A stretch of 64,000 nt of DNA from Eurosta solidaginis (lineage: Eukaryota > Arthropoda > Insecta > Diptera > Tephritidae). The stretch is taken from the NCBI RefSeq assembly GCF_040869045.1, contig NC_090324.1, positions 189,222,028-189,286,027 of the forward strand, written 5' to 3'. This document shows positions 55,532 through 64,000 of the stretch, one piece after another. The position numbers were made by a program, and so were the translations under genes. How positions within the stretch are numbered: the stretch's first letter is position 1; each line of letters starts with the position of its first letter. The notes below the pieces were generated by a model. The model had not been told where the DNA came from, made no database searches, and worked only from the letters and a program-made list of their open reading frames with translations.

Positions 55532-55893
55532 GGCCACCGTGGTGTGATGGTAGCGTGCTCCCCCTACCACACCGTATCCCCTGAGATCACACCCCGGGCA
55601 AATCAACATCAAAATTTTAGAAATAAGGTTTTTCAATTAGAAGAAAATTTTTCTAAGCGGGGCGCCCCTCGGCAGTGTTTGGCAAGCGCTTCGGGTGTAT
55701 TTCTGCCATGAAAAGCTCTCAGTGAAAACTCATCTGCCTTGCAGATGCCGTTCGGAGTCGGCATAAAACATGTAGGCCACGTCCGGCCAATTTGTAGGCA
55801 AAATCAAGAGGAGAACGACGCAAATTGGAAGAGAAGCTCAGCCTTAGATCTCTTCTGAGGTTATCGCGCCTTACATTTATTTATTTATTTTTT
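55532..55893 (+). mobile_element. tRNA-derived SINE with ATTT tail, copy B
   Basis: Same family as 40206-40569, inserted within the piggyBac element. Box A region is kept, while box B is degraded to GATCACACCCC, so it is probably transcriptionally weak. It ends GTTATCGCGCCTTACATTT plus ATTT repeats. Confidence 0.78.
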
Positions 55894-55904
55894 TAAGATC
55901 CAAG

Positions 55905-56148
55905 ATACTCCATCGAATACAATGACAGTATTTATATTGAAACATTTGATAAAAGGAAAGGAACAAGTCCCAAGAAAAAGACGTACACCATCTTCATCTG
56001 TGGAAAGAAGTACTTATGGACATATTCCACAAAAAATGCAGGACAATTGCGTTGCGTCGTGTGCCATCAACGGAGTATTTGGTCATGTGCCATGTGCAAA
56101 AAAACGCTTTGCATAATACGAGATTGTTTCGCTCAATATCATACCTAA
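55905..56148 (+). pseudogene. piggyBac transposase C-terminal Cys-rich domain
   Basis: The frame ending at TAA 56146-56148 contains KKTYTIF, then RCVVCHQRSIW, CAMCKKTLC and DCFAQYH. This spacing of Cys pairs and the final YH fit the C-terminal zinc-binding domain of piggyBac transposases, which contacts the terminal DNA. It lacks the catalytic core upstream. Its survival with the N-terminus, but not the middle, shows an internal deletion of the parent element. Confidence 0.68.
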
Positions 56149-56703
56149 TTTTCTTATATTACTCTAATTTTTGGGTTTATGAGTTTTTGTGCAATCTATG
56201 TTGAAGTCGAAAGTGTTCTTTTATCTTATGAACTTATATTTCAATAAAACTAAAATCATTTTCTTTGTATAAACAAATACGTGATTGCATGAAAAATGGT
56301 ATATACTAATGCCGGTTGTACTTTACAAAGTACAGCCTGGGAAATGGGCGTGGTCATAAAAAAAATGTTTAAAAATCATTTCTTGCATACAGGGGATGGG
56401 TTATGTACCCCGGCGTTAATGGGTTAATGCTTTTATCGATTTTTATGCTAGAACAGCTAGAACAGTATGTCTTATATAAACCCTCATATTTGCCATATCA
56501 GTAAGGAAAGTATCCTTTATAAATTTGAAAACTTTCCATTATATTATACAGGCCAAAAGGAAAAACTTGAGGGATAAAATGCGTGTGAGTTTTTGTCTCT
56601 CTCTTGCATATTAGCTTTTCGTATTTATGTATGCTATAGCGCTCTCACTTTAGCACCTAATACGTCAGGGGTATACATATAAAGAATAGTTTGTGCCATT
56701 ACA

Positions 56704-57339
56704 TATGAATGGTATAAGCAATTATATAAGTGATTGTCCGAAGAATTGTATGGGTGATTTACAAGGGAATATATAAGCAATTAAAGAAGGGATTATGTAT
56801 GCTATTAAATAAGGGACTATATAAGTGACCAAATAAGGTATTATTAAATGATTAAATAAGAATTATACATTGCTATACTTCCCAATCCTCGTCATCAAGA
56901 AAACAATGGGGTAATGTTTATAAAATTATAAAAGTCTATTATATTTATATACCATACAAAGCTCACAAAATTATATGAACTATTTTATTATTCATGAGGT
57001 TTATATGGATATGGGGCTTCAATAATTTTATACAAATACCCTAAACATTTTATAAATGTGAATTTTCTAAGTATATTGATTTAAATAATATATATTAATA
57101 TATTAATATATATTCATTTCATCTATTTTAATTTGACTATAACTACTAACTTTAAACGGCATAACATATAAAAAATAATTTTTTCAACTTTTTTTGACAT
57201 CTATCGCTTATGTAAAGTAACCTATGACAAAAAACAAACAGAGCGAGGGTGTCTTATAGATGACATTATTACATGTCTTTTAAAACTTCATTTAATATTT
57301 CTATCGTGGTTTTTAAATTTTCTTTAAGTATAGTATATA
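56704..57339. other. AT-rich stretch, no gene
   Basis: Short degenerate repeats with ATATAAG and AAATAAG between 56710 and 56870, then plain AT-rich sequence with alternating TA near 57085. Nothing recognised. Confidence 0.5.
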
Positions 57340-57736
57340 TGTTAACATGACAAATGCTAACTTTCTCATAAGCACTTAATAAGAAGTCAAAAACAATACA
57401 AGTGCAGCGGATATGCAACTCTTGTTGCACAATTATTCCCAAAAACTTGCAGACGCAAAGTCAGCATAAAAGCTCGTTACAATAAGCGACGGAAGCTGAT
57501 TACACCGTCAGCAAAAAAAGCTTACTTTTGGTGAGACCGGAAGTCTTCACACGCGCAGCCCAAATTGACAAATTCGGAGAATTAGCCAAACAACAACAAC
57601 AAGTGGCCAGTGCAAGTTAGCTTAGCTGCTAAGTAAATTAAATTGTAAACTTTAGTCTTAGTTTTGAATTCATTAATAAAAGGCCGTTTGATCAAAATAT
57701 ATATTTTTTTGCTCCTCTAATAAGGAATGCATTAAC
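57340..57736 (+). repeat. Gypsy-group LTR (5' LTR)
   Basis: It starts TGTTAACATG beside TATATA and ends GCATTAAC before the primer site; GTTAA at the start is mirrored at the end. AATAAA is at 57675-57680. The exact left end is inferred. No matching 3' LTR was found in the window. Confidence 0.55.
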
Positions 57737-57754
57737 TGGCGCCCAATGTTTAGG
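57737..57754 (+). promoter_or_regulatory. Primer binding site, tRNA-Lys type
   Basis: TGGCGCCCAATGTTTAGG matches the start of the TGGCGCCCAACG primer site complementary to the 3' end of tRNA-Lys, with mismatches after ten bases. Confidence 0.65.
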
Positions 57755-58039
57755 GGCCTTCGTTGCCCAGTTCGCGTTCGTGTTAAAGTAAAGTGAATCG
57801 TAAAAAATTCCGAAAAAAATCCAAAACGATCAATTAAAAAAAAGCCAGGATTAAACTACACGCGCAACACAGGGCCATCGGCAAAACCATCAAAATCGAG
57901 CCGGAAAACCAATAAATATATATGAGTGTGCAGGAAAACAGGCCCCCAGTACCGGCCAGCAGTGCCGAAAACAGGAGATGCCAGACAACAGCCGTCCCAC
58001 CATCCTAGGATTAAGCTATATAATGTAAGATTAAGAAAA

Positions 58040-58480
58040 AAATATTTTAAAAGAATTCAAAGAAAAGTGTTAATAAAATTTTTACGCAAATAAGATTTTA
58101 AAAGAATTCAAAGAAAAGTGATAATACAATTTTTAAGCTAATATATTTTAAAAGAATTCAAAGAAAAGTATTAATAAAATGTTTAAGCAAGTAAAGTTTT
58201 AAATGAATTCAAAGAAAAGTGTTAATAAAATTTTTTAAGCAAATAAGGTTTAAAAAAAATCCAAAGAAAAGTGTTAATAATATTTAATTTTTAGGAGAAG
58301 AGAAAAAAAATCAAAATCGAACTCAAAACAAAAATTTTTTTAAGCAAATAATTGTTTAGAAGAATTTAAAGAAAAATGTTAATAATATTTAATACTCCAA
58401 ACATTTTTAAAGTAAATAAGCATTTAATAAAATTTAAGAAACTTAAAGAAAAGTGAAAGAATTATATTAGTATATAACCT
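58040..58480 (+). repeat. Leader tandem repeat, about 60 bp, six copies
   Basis: AGAATTCAAAGAAAAGTG plus TTAATAAAATTTTTA recurs from 58055, with later copies more diverged. Many gypsy-group leaders have such A-rich repeats. Confidence 0.75.
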
Positions 58481-58673
58481 TTAAATCCTAGTTAAAGCAA
58501 AATAAAAGTTTATTTTAAACAAAGTGAAGGAATCACATCAAACCCCAATCAAAGCGAATGGAAAGAAAAGTTTTGAACGAAGCGAAAAATCAGTTAATCA
58601 AAACAGGGTTGAACTGTTTTAAGAAAATATAGGTAAATAATTTAAGCAAGTTGCCTTACTTAAATTTTTAAAA

Positions 58674-59820
58674 ATGTCAAATCTCCAAAACCTCGTTCGA
58701 CCCCCTGTGCTAAAAGCACCCCCCCCCCCCCCTCACCCCCTGCTCCAGCAATCCACTTAACATGGACCAGCTAACGGATCTTATATCTGGTATCGCGACC
58801 AATATTTTCAAACCAGAAGGGCGAAACATAGTTCAAGCCGCCCTCAATCCCAACGCGAGTTTTTGCGAGCTTAGGGATATTACTATAGACACAAGTTCGC
58901 CCAACATTTCGGAGCTGGACAAAATACCCTATGTGGTTATATGTCTTCGCGAATTCTCAGGGAAACCCGGAAAATTTAACTCATGGAAAAAGAATGTAGA
59001 TAGGATTCTACAAATCTATGAGCCGCAAAGGGCATCTCCCAAATATTATGGAATCCTCAACGTCATCCCATATAAAATTGTCGGAAACGCCGACATAGCT
59101 TTGGAGTCATATAATACTCCACTAGACTGGAAAGCAATTTCCAGATACTTAAAGCTGCATTATGCGTATAAGCGCGACTTAGGTACTCTCGAGTACCAGA
59201 TGACGTCGCATGTGCAGGGTAACCTGACTATACAAGAATTTTACCAGAGGGTATATTCGCACTTGTCGCTTATTCTAAATAAGCTCGTTTGCATGGATGT
59301 GGGCACAGAAGTCATGCATCTGCTCACCCGGTCGAACACAACTCCTCCCTACAGGCCTCCCCAACCGAACTACCAATATCAACATCCCCAACCGAACTAC
59401 CAATCAACATCCCCAACCGAACTACCAATACCAACATCCTTACCAAACAAACCAGCACATCCCACGTCCAAGTAACCCACCACACGTCCACCTCAAAAAC
59501 CACAACCACGACCAGAGCCAATGGACATCGACCAATCTTTAAGGAACTTAAACAACATGAACCGACCAAAACCAAACGACCCAACCAACAAACGACCACC
59601 ACAAGGTACTCTTCCAGCACCCGTACCCAACAAAATACAAAGAACCTTTCACATTGACTCAGACCCATCCCAATACAATGCTCAAGAGGATTACTATCAT
59701 AATTCGGACTATCCCACTAATACAAACGACTACCGGACAAATAATGACATTTATTACTACGAGAAAGATCCCCAGGACGATAACTACATTGATACAACTG
59801 ACCTACATTTTTTAGGATGA
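58674..59820 (+). pseudogene. Gypsy-group gag, frameshifted and internally deleted
   Basis: The likely start is the ATG at 58674 (MSNLQNLVRPPVLKAPPP). A run of 14 C at 58719-58732 is out of phase by one with the main frame, which is open from 58762. That frame has FSGKPGKFNSWKKNVDRIL (about residues 66-84), YNTPLDWKAISRYL and LEYQMTSHVQGNLTIQEFYQ, here read as a gypsy-group capsid. After MDVGTEVMHLLT it jumps to a Pro/Asn/Tyr-rich tail (PNYQYQHPQ repeats), so capsid sequence appears to be deleted. Two more frame changes near 59360-59520 lead to PMDIDQSLRNLN, and gag ends DLHFLG at 59820, overlapping the pol start as ATGA. Confidence 0.75.
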
Positions 59821-60200
59821 ATCACTTTTCTCTGCCTTATTTCGAATGCAGACTGAAGAGTGGAAGCATAGCAAAATTTTTGATTGACACAGGCTCAACA
59901 AAAAATTACATCCAAACATCCATAGAGCCAAATCCTATTAAAAACGAATCTAACTGCTTCAATAAGTCAATAGCAGGCGGAATAGAAATCAGCGAGCATT
60001 CTCCCATCAATATCTTCAAATCACCGAATAAACTAAAATTCTACCTCCTTCCTACATTACGCTCTTTCCATGGTAACCTTAGTAACGACAGCCTTAAAGA
60101 ACTCGGCGCTGTTATACATGTTAAGGATAACTACATGGTTATTCAAAATAAATTTAAAATAAAAATAAACCAACTTGCTCTAAATCCGTTAACAAAATAG
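59817..60200 (+). pseudogene. Gypsy-group protease, pol truncated
   Basis: The frame overlaps the end of gag in another phase, the usual frameshift arrangement. FLIDTGSTKNYI (about residues 20-31) is the aspartic protease active site in the wording of the 17.6/297 group. LKELGAVIHVKDNYM is near the end of the domain. A stop at 60198-60200 follows, and all of RT and integrase are absent. Only the protease domain remains, 127 codons. Confidence 0.78.
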
Positions 60201-60226
60201 ACATAAAAGTCGATATGACGCCTAAC

Positions 60227-60602
60227 TGTAAGGTAACCCTTATGTTTAAGTGTTGCTTGAACATAAATGTCAAACAATGCTTATTAAACACATCAACCAT
60301 TCACAATGAGGGTTACCTTAACAACTGTCAAATGAAATGACTCCAGATACCTTCGCGGATTAAAACTGTTCGGTCGTGTATACTCAGATACCTTGTCTTT
60401 TATAATTTTGATATAAGTATTAATTAAATTGCAATAAATACATATATGAGTGTATAGTTTCACGTAAATGACTATTTCATTTCAAGTACAATCACGTGAG
60501 TGTAATCGAGTTCGAAACGTTAATTGGACCATTCCGGCCAAGAAGCATCGCACCACATACATGGCGACCATTTTGGCCAAGCCAACGATGGTTACCTTAC
60601 AT
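60227..60602 (+). repeat. LTR of a second gypsy-type element
   Basis: TGTAAGGTAACC at the start and GGTTACCTTACA at the end are perfect 12-bp inverted termini of a 376-bp LTR. GCAATAAATA near 60431 is a likely polyadenylation signal. The phrase ACATGGCGACC occurs once inside (60549) and again across the LTR end, so the priming region is partly duplicated. Confidence 0.85.
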
Positions 60603-60617
60603 GGCGACCGTGACCAC
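60603..60617 (+). promoter_or_regulatory. Primer binding site, tRNA-Arg (412/mdg1 type)
   Basis: TGGCGACCGTGACCA directly follows the LTR and agrees with the tRNA-Arg primer site of 412/mdg1-type elements. Confidence 0.75.
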
Positions 60618-61734
60618 GCCTGCGATAAAAAGTCGCGCCGTGGAAGGAAAAGTTCCCTGCAACACAAAATCAACATAATAAAACAAATTTTAAAGAATAA
60701 TATGTGCGTGGTGGCAGTGGAAAAAATTGCGCGGTGGTTGTGCTAATGTGGAAAAGTTGAAAAAATTACATGAAGTAATATAAATTTGATTTATCAATTT
60801 AAACAAAAACTTTTTCAAAAACTACAAAAAACAAACTGATTATAAAAACTACAAAAAAAATTATAAAATTTAAAAAAAAACTACAAAAAAATTATAAAAT
60901 TATAAAAAGACTACAAAAAAATTATAAAATTACAAAAAATTATAAAATTTCAAAAAGTACAAAAATTACAAAATTTGAAAAAAAACTACAAAAAAAAAAT
61001 ACATAAAATTTCAAAAAAAGCCAAAAAGAAAAGGTATATCCTAAATGACAAAATGGTCTTCCTACATGGCAAAATGGACTCTTTAGAATATCTTCGTATA
61101 TACATTTAAAAATTTATTTGAGAAAATTTAAAAGAAATTTAAAAATACAATTTTTAATAAATATAAAGTTGGAATTTGAACAAAAGTTAAGAGAAAAATT
61201 GTGGTGGTACATACATACACATATATGTATAAAGTTTTTGAAGTTGCTGTACCATGCCATAACGGTGACACCTAAGCACAACCACCTGTTACGTCTTTAC
61301 AAAACAGCACCGTTAATAGCGGTAAAACTTAACCACGCTATTTACTCCATCAACGCCATCAACTCAACCTGAAAAAAATACAGAGCAGAGAGAGAGAAGC
61401 AAGGAAGGAGAAAAACCAATGAGAACAGCAGCACCGCGGATGGCAGCAATGAAAGAAGAAAAAACAAAACCAAAAGCAACTCGTTTCAGCAAGCAAAACA
61501 CAAAAAGAGCGGTACAGCCCCTGGGCCGGGTTTTCTGAGGGGGCCCGCTATTTAGAGGTACTATGACATTTTTTTTATTCAGGAGGGTCTTTAGTTGTTC
61601 CATGTGCAATTTTTAAGCCGAATTTCAAAAGCAACGAAAATCTGCATTTCGTTTTAATATTATAGTGAAGTGTGAAAAATAAAAATCTGTATATATTATA
61701 AAATAATTAAAAAAATTTTTTAATTTTAAAATTA
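60618..61734 (+). other. Leader of the second element and unassigned sequence
   Basis: 60780-61020 is an A-rich tandem repeat with ACTACAAAAAAATTATAAAA units of about 25-30 bp. It is followed by unassigned text with ACATGGCAAAATGG, an A/G-rich stretch (61370-61500) and a GGGCC/GGCCC-containing segment at about 61525-61551. I recognised no ORF with homology. Confidence 0.5.
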
Positions 61735-61956
61735 GGTACTAGTCATCACACTCCTCATCAATTTAGGGTGTGGATAAGACAATTAAATAGAAGCGTTGGG
61801 TGCGTGAAATTTCTAAAAATGTGAGGCGTGGCATTGATTGATTGAGGTTCAGTTGGTTTTATATATGACTGTCAATAGAAATTTGAAGCGTGCAGCGCTT
61901 TTATTTAATTGTCTGATCAACGCCCTAGATTGATGAGGAGTGTGATGACTAGTACC
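61735..61956. mobile_element. MITE with ~60-bp inverted repeats, TA flanked
   Basis: The ends GGTACTAGTCATCACACTCC and complement extend for about 60 bp with few mismatches (AAGACAATTAAATAGAAGCG against CAGACAATTAAATAAAAGCG). TA lies at both sides (61733-61734, 61957-61958), fitting the Tc1/mariner superfamily. It is 222 bp with no ORF. Confidence 0.8.
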
Positions 61957-61958
61957 TA

Positions 61959-62269
61959 CCTAATTATTTTCAAGCTTTTAGTATTATTATTACTTCATGA
62001 AAGTATTGTTTTCAATAAAACCTTTTAACTTAAGAATTTGTTTTTAATTATTTTATTTTCAAGTTTTTAGTCTTTATTTAATTGCCTATTATTTCTCATT
62101 TTTTTAGTTCTTTTATTGACTCATTATTACAAGAACTCTTTCTTGACAATTTGTTACAACCTATGTCCTTAATACATAATCCTTCCAAAGACTTTACTCG
62201 ACTCCGCGCCACGTATATTTGTCCCTCCTCCAACTCCAAAATATTTTGATGTCACTTCTATCGGACTGT
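61959..62269. other. AT-rich stretch, no gene
   Basis: Plain AT-rich sequence; the part from about 62150 is probably the left part of the element carrying the 118-bp repeat. No ORF or motif. Confidence 0.4.
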
Positions 62270-62868
62270 ATGTAATATTTCTTCCAAATATGAGCCAAAT
62301 CGGACATCATTGGTCGCTTTCTATTCATGTATGTATTATGTGTTCCAAATATGGACCAAATCGGACCACAAATACGATTTTTTTGAATATCTCGATCTTT
62401 GCGCCACCTAGCGGCGATTTTTTTTCATAGGTCGCTTTCTATTCTTGTATGTATTATGTGTTCCAAATATGAGCCAAATCGGACCACAAATATGATTTGT
62501 GTGAATATATCGATCCTCGCGCCACCTAGCGGCGATTTTTTTCATAGGTCCCTTTCTATTCTTGTATGTATTATGTGTTCCAAATATGAGCCAAATCGGA
62601 CCACAAATATGATTTGTGTGAATATCTCGATCCTTGCGCCACCTAGCGGCGATTTTTTTTCATTGGTCGCTTTTTATACTTGTATGTATTATGTGTTCCA
62701 AATATGAGCCAAATCGGACCACAAATACGATTTTTGTGAAAATCTCGATCCTTGCGCCACCTAGCGGCGATTGTTTTTCATAGGTCGCTTTCTATTCTTG
62801 TATGTATTATGTGTTCCAAATATGAGCCAAATCGGCCAACAAATGCGATTTTTGTGAATATCTCGATC
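62270..62868. repeat. 118-bp tandem repeat, five copies
   Basis: GCGCCACCTAGCGGCGA lies at 62401, 62519, 62636 and 62754, spaced 117-118 bp, with CCAAATATGAGCCAAATCGG in each unit. Partial copies flank both sides. The core is an imperfect palindrome. It is probably the internal repeat of a small transposon; the flank TATTCCAAGTTTCAAGCTTG (62911) may belong to it. Confidence 0.88.
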
Positions 62869-63149
62869 CTTTTTTCTTATTATTGTATTGTCATCGGGTT
62901 CTGAACTATATTCCAAGTTTCAAGCTTGTAGCTTATCGGGAAATTACCTAAATTTTAATTACAAAATTCGTTCACAACGGCCTTGCATGCGTCCTGCTTG
63001 TCAAGTTAAGCTAAATAAAACCGTTTAAAAAGAAAGACTAAAATGTGTGTTAGTTGGTCGCCGGTGTTTGAAGAGATGCGTCGGTCGATTTTGTTCAAGC
63101 TTTCACACAAGTTGCGTAAACCTCACGCGGTAGTTACTACATAGGTTTG

Positions 63150-63290
63150 GTAGAGGGTAAGTTTCATACCCCTGGGTGACTAGGGTCTCGAGATATAGGC
63201 CAAAACGTGGGCCAGTGAATGCCTAGACAGTGTTTATACAATATGGATATCACATGAAAGCTGTTGATGAGTGCTTTAGTACAGAGTAAT
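63150..63290. repeat. Isolated diverged copy of the 130-bp unit
   Basis: TCGAGATATAGGCCAAAACG, GTGGGCCAGTGAATGCC, TTATACAATATGGATATCAC and GAAAGCTGTTGATGAGTG appear in the same order and spacing as in the HINE units. It stands alone, 13 kb from the nearest array. Confidence 0.65.
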
Positions 63291-63297
63291 ATATTGT

Positions 63298-63375
63298 CCA
63301 GAGACGGACTGGGACTGGGATTAGGACTAGGAGGGGGACTGAGACTCGGAGTGGGACTGGGACTGGGACTGGAAT
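63298..63375. repeat. GGGACT microsatellite
   Basis: Repeats of GGGACT with variants (GGATTA, GGAGTG). Perfect at the right end, decayed at the left. Confidence 0.85.
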
Positions 63376-63404
63376 AAAATACATACCACCCTCTGTGACA
63401 GGCA

Positions 63405-63574
63405 ATAAGGGATGCAGAAGAATGAGAAGAGATTGAGAGAAAAGAAAAGAGAGAAAGAGATTGAGAAAGAGATAGAATGAGACGAAGATGGAGATAGATG
63501 AAGCGAAAAAGACGGAGGGAGGAGTGAATAAAAGGATTAGGAAAAGGTAAAGAGGGGGGGGGGGGGGGGGGGGG
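63405..63574. repeat. Polypurine tract ending in 21 G
   Basis: Almost only A and G over about 160 bases, with a few pyrimidines, ending in 21 consecutive G (63554-63574). It could form triplex or G-quadruplex DNA. Part of it reads as a Ser/Pro/Leu-rich frame on the minus strand, which is an artefact of composition. Confidence 0.85.
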
Positions 63575-64000
63575 CAGATTCAGATGGAAAAAGGTTATTA
63601 AAATGTATGCAGATAGGCCAAATTTAGGGCAGAACAATGTCTGCCGGGTCTTCTACGTATACAAAAATTGAACTTTGATCATAAGTAGACATTTTGCTTT
63701 TTCTCTATACACATGTATACTATGCATGTAGCAACACAAATTGACTCTTTTGCTTTTGAACATACATACCTTTTCTATAAACATTTGCATGTAGCAACAC
63801 ACTTTTTCATACTTAATTACAAAAAATTTTGTTTAATTAAATCATTTACAAAAAAAATTGCATTTTTTTTTCAAGTAGAAAAACTTACGTACATAAAATA
63901 ATTATATTGAAGTATAGACATTTAAATATCGAAAAACAACGAATGTACATTAAATACAAAAATAATTTGAAATATTCAGCTACCACACGCATATTATTAC
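63575..64000. other. AT-rich stretch to window end, no gene
   Basis: It contains the repeated phrase GCATGTAGCAACACA (63724 and 63788), with related ATACACATGTATAC text. Nothing else recognised. Confidence 0.45.

Larger units (their letters stand above)
54641..56423 (+). mobile_element. piggyBac-type element, internally deleted
   Basis: TTAA flanks both ends (54637-54640 and 56424-56427). The termini are CCCATTCCCGCCGG and, on the other side, CCCATTAACGCCGG read in reverse, that is inverted repeats with two mismatches. Inside are the N- and C-terminal coding parts of a transposase without the catalytic middle, three copies of a TGTAC palindrome and a SINE. Length is 1,783 bp. Confidence 0.88.
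54589..56703 (-). repeat. Gypsy LTR (minus strand), split by a piggyBac element
   Basis: The two ends, TGTAATG at 56703 and CATTACA at 54595-54589 read on the minus strand, are perfect 7-bp inverted repeats. Removing the piggyBac insertion leaves about 328 bp. A TATA box (TTTATATAAG) lies at about 56470-56484 and AATAAA at about 54612-54617, on either side of the insertion, in the order expected for an LTR promoter and polyadenylation site. Confidence 0.65.
57737..60200 (+). mobile_element. Gypsy-group element body: leader, gag, protease only
   Basis: After the primer site comes a long leader, gag, and the start of pol up to the end of protease. RT, RNase H, integrase, env and 3' LTR are missing; an unrelated LTR begins at 60227. 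Confidence 0.75.

Noticed and set aside
59324..59668. 114-aa minus-strand frame in gag
   Set aside because: Val/Leu-rich antisense of the Pro/Thr/Asn-rich gag tail, without any motif.
60468..60746. 92-aa plus-strand frame across the 60.2-kb LTR end
   Set aside because: It crosses LTR, primer site and leader; no gag similarity.
63164..63637. 157-aa minus-strand Pro/Ser/Leu-rich frame
   Set aside because: It is the translation of a GGGACT repeat, a polypurine tract and a 130-bp unit relic.

Overview
This window looks like repeat-rich, probably heterochromatic DNA of a higher fly. Tephritid-like is my inference, from DINE-1/Helentron-like elements with GGAC runs, tRNA-derived SINEs with ATTT tails, gypsy-type LTR elements, piggyBac and CR1-like LINEs. 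It is AT-rich, and I found no host protein-coding gene, rRNA or functional tRNA. Nearly every base belongs to a mobile element or its decay products.

Layout. 1-4714 is a nest of decayed retroelements on the minus strand: a LINE with a DUF4780-type ORF1 and the start of its ORF2, next to a CR1-like LINE whose ORF1 is split by a Penelope-like element (2510-3745) carrying a GIY-YIG endonuclease remnant and a hammerhead-like motif. 4715-50610 is the main object: a tandem array LTR-internal-LTR-internal with six ~364-bp LTRs and five internal regions (8.5, 8.7, 7.5, 12.7 and 6.3 kb). No copy has reverse transcriptase, integrase or envelope that I recognise. Instead the copies carry small unassigned ORFs, called here J (29 aa, leader), K (81 aa, membrane segment), L (100 aa, basic) and N (50-51 aa), plus a decayed frame M. 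Each internal region also holds a DINE-1-like non-autonomous Helitron (HINE) whose 130-bp central repeats have expanded to satellite scale (about 7 to 33 units per array).

Further insertions mark the history of the copies. A PIF/Harbinger element is in copies 1 and 2; a CAA-tailed retroposon in ORF K is in copies 2, 3 and 4; a fold-back insertion is in copies 3, 4 and 5; a tRNA-SINE is in copies 1 and 2; another SINE is in copy 4. The pattern implies exchange between copies.

50611-53005 is a 5'-truncated CR1-like LINE with a YADD reverse transcriptase and six hairpins in its 3' UTR. 53006-56703 is a minus-strand Ty3/gypsy fragment (protease start, gag, LTR) with a MITE in gag and a piggyBac-type element in the LTR that itself contains a SINE. 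57340-60200 is a gypsy-group element reduced to LTR, leader, gag and protease. 60227-60602 is a second LTR with a tRNA-Arg primer site. 61735-61956 is a TA-flanked MITE. 62270-62868 is a 118-bp tandem repeat. 63150-63290 is an isolated diverged relative of the 130-bp unit, followed by a GGGACT repeat and a long polypurine tract ending in 21 G.

Limits: identities rest on motif recognition by eye; no alignment or database search was run, and boundaries given as approximate may be off by tens of bases.
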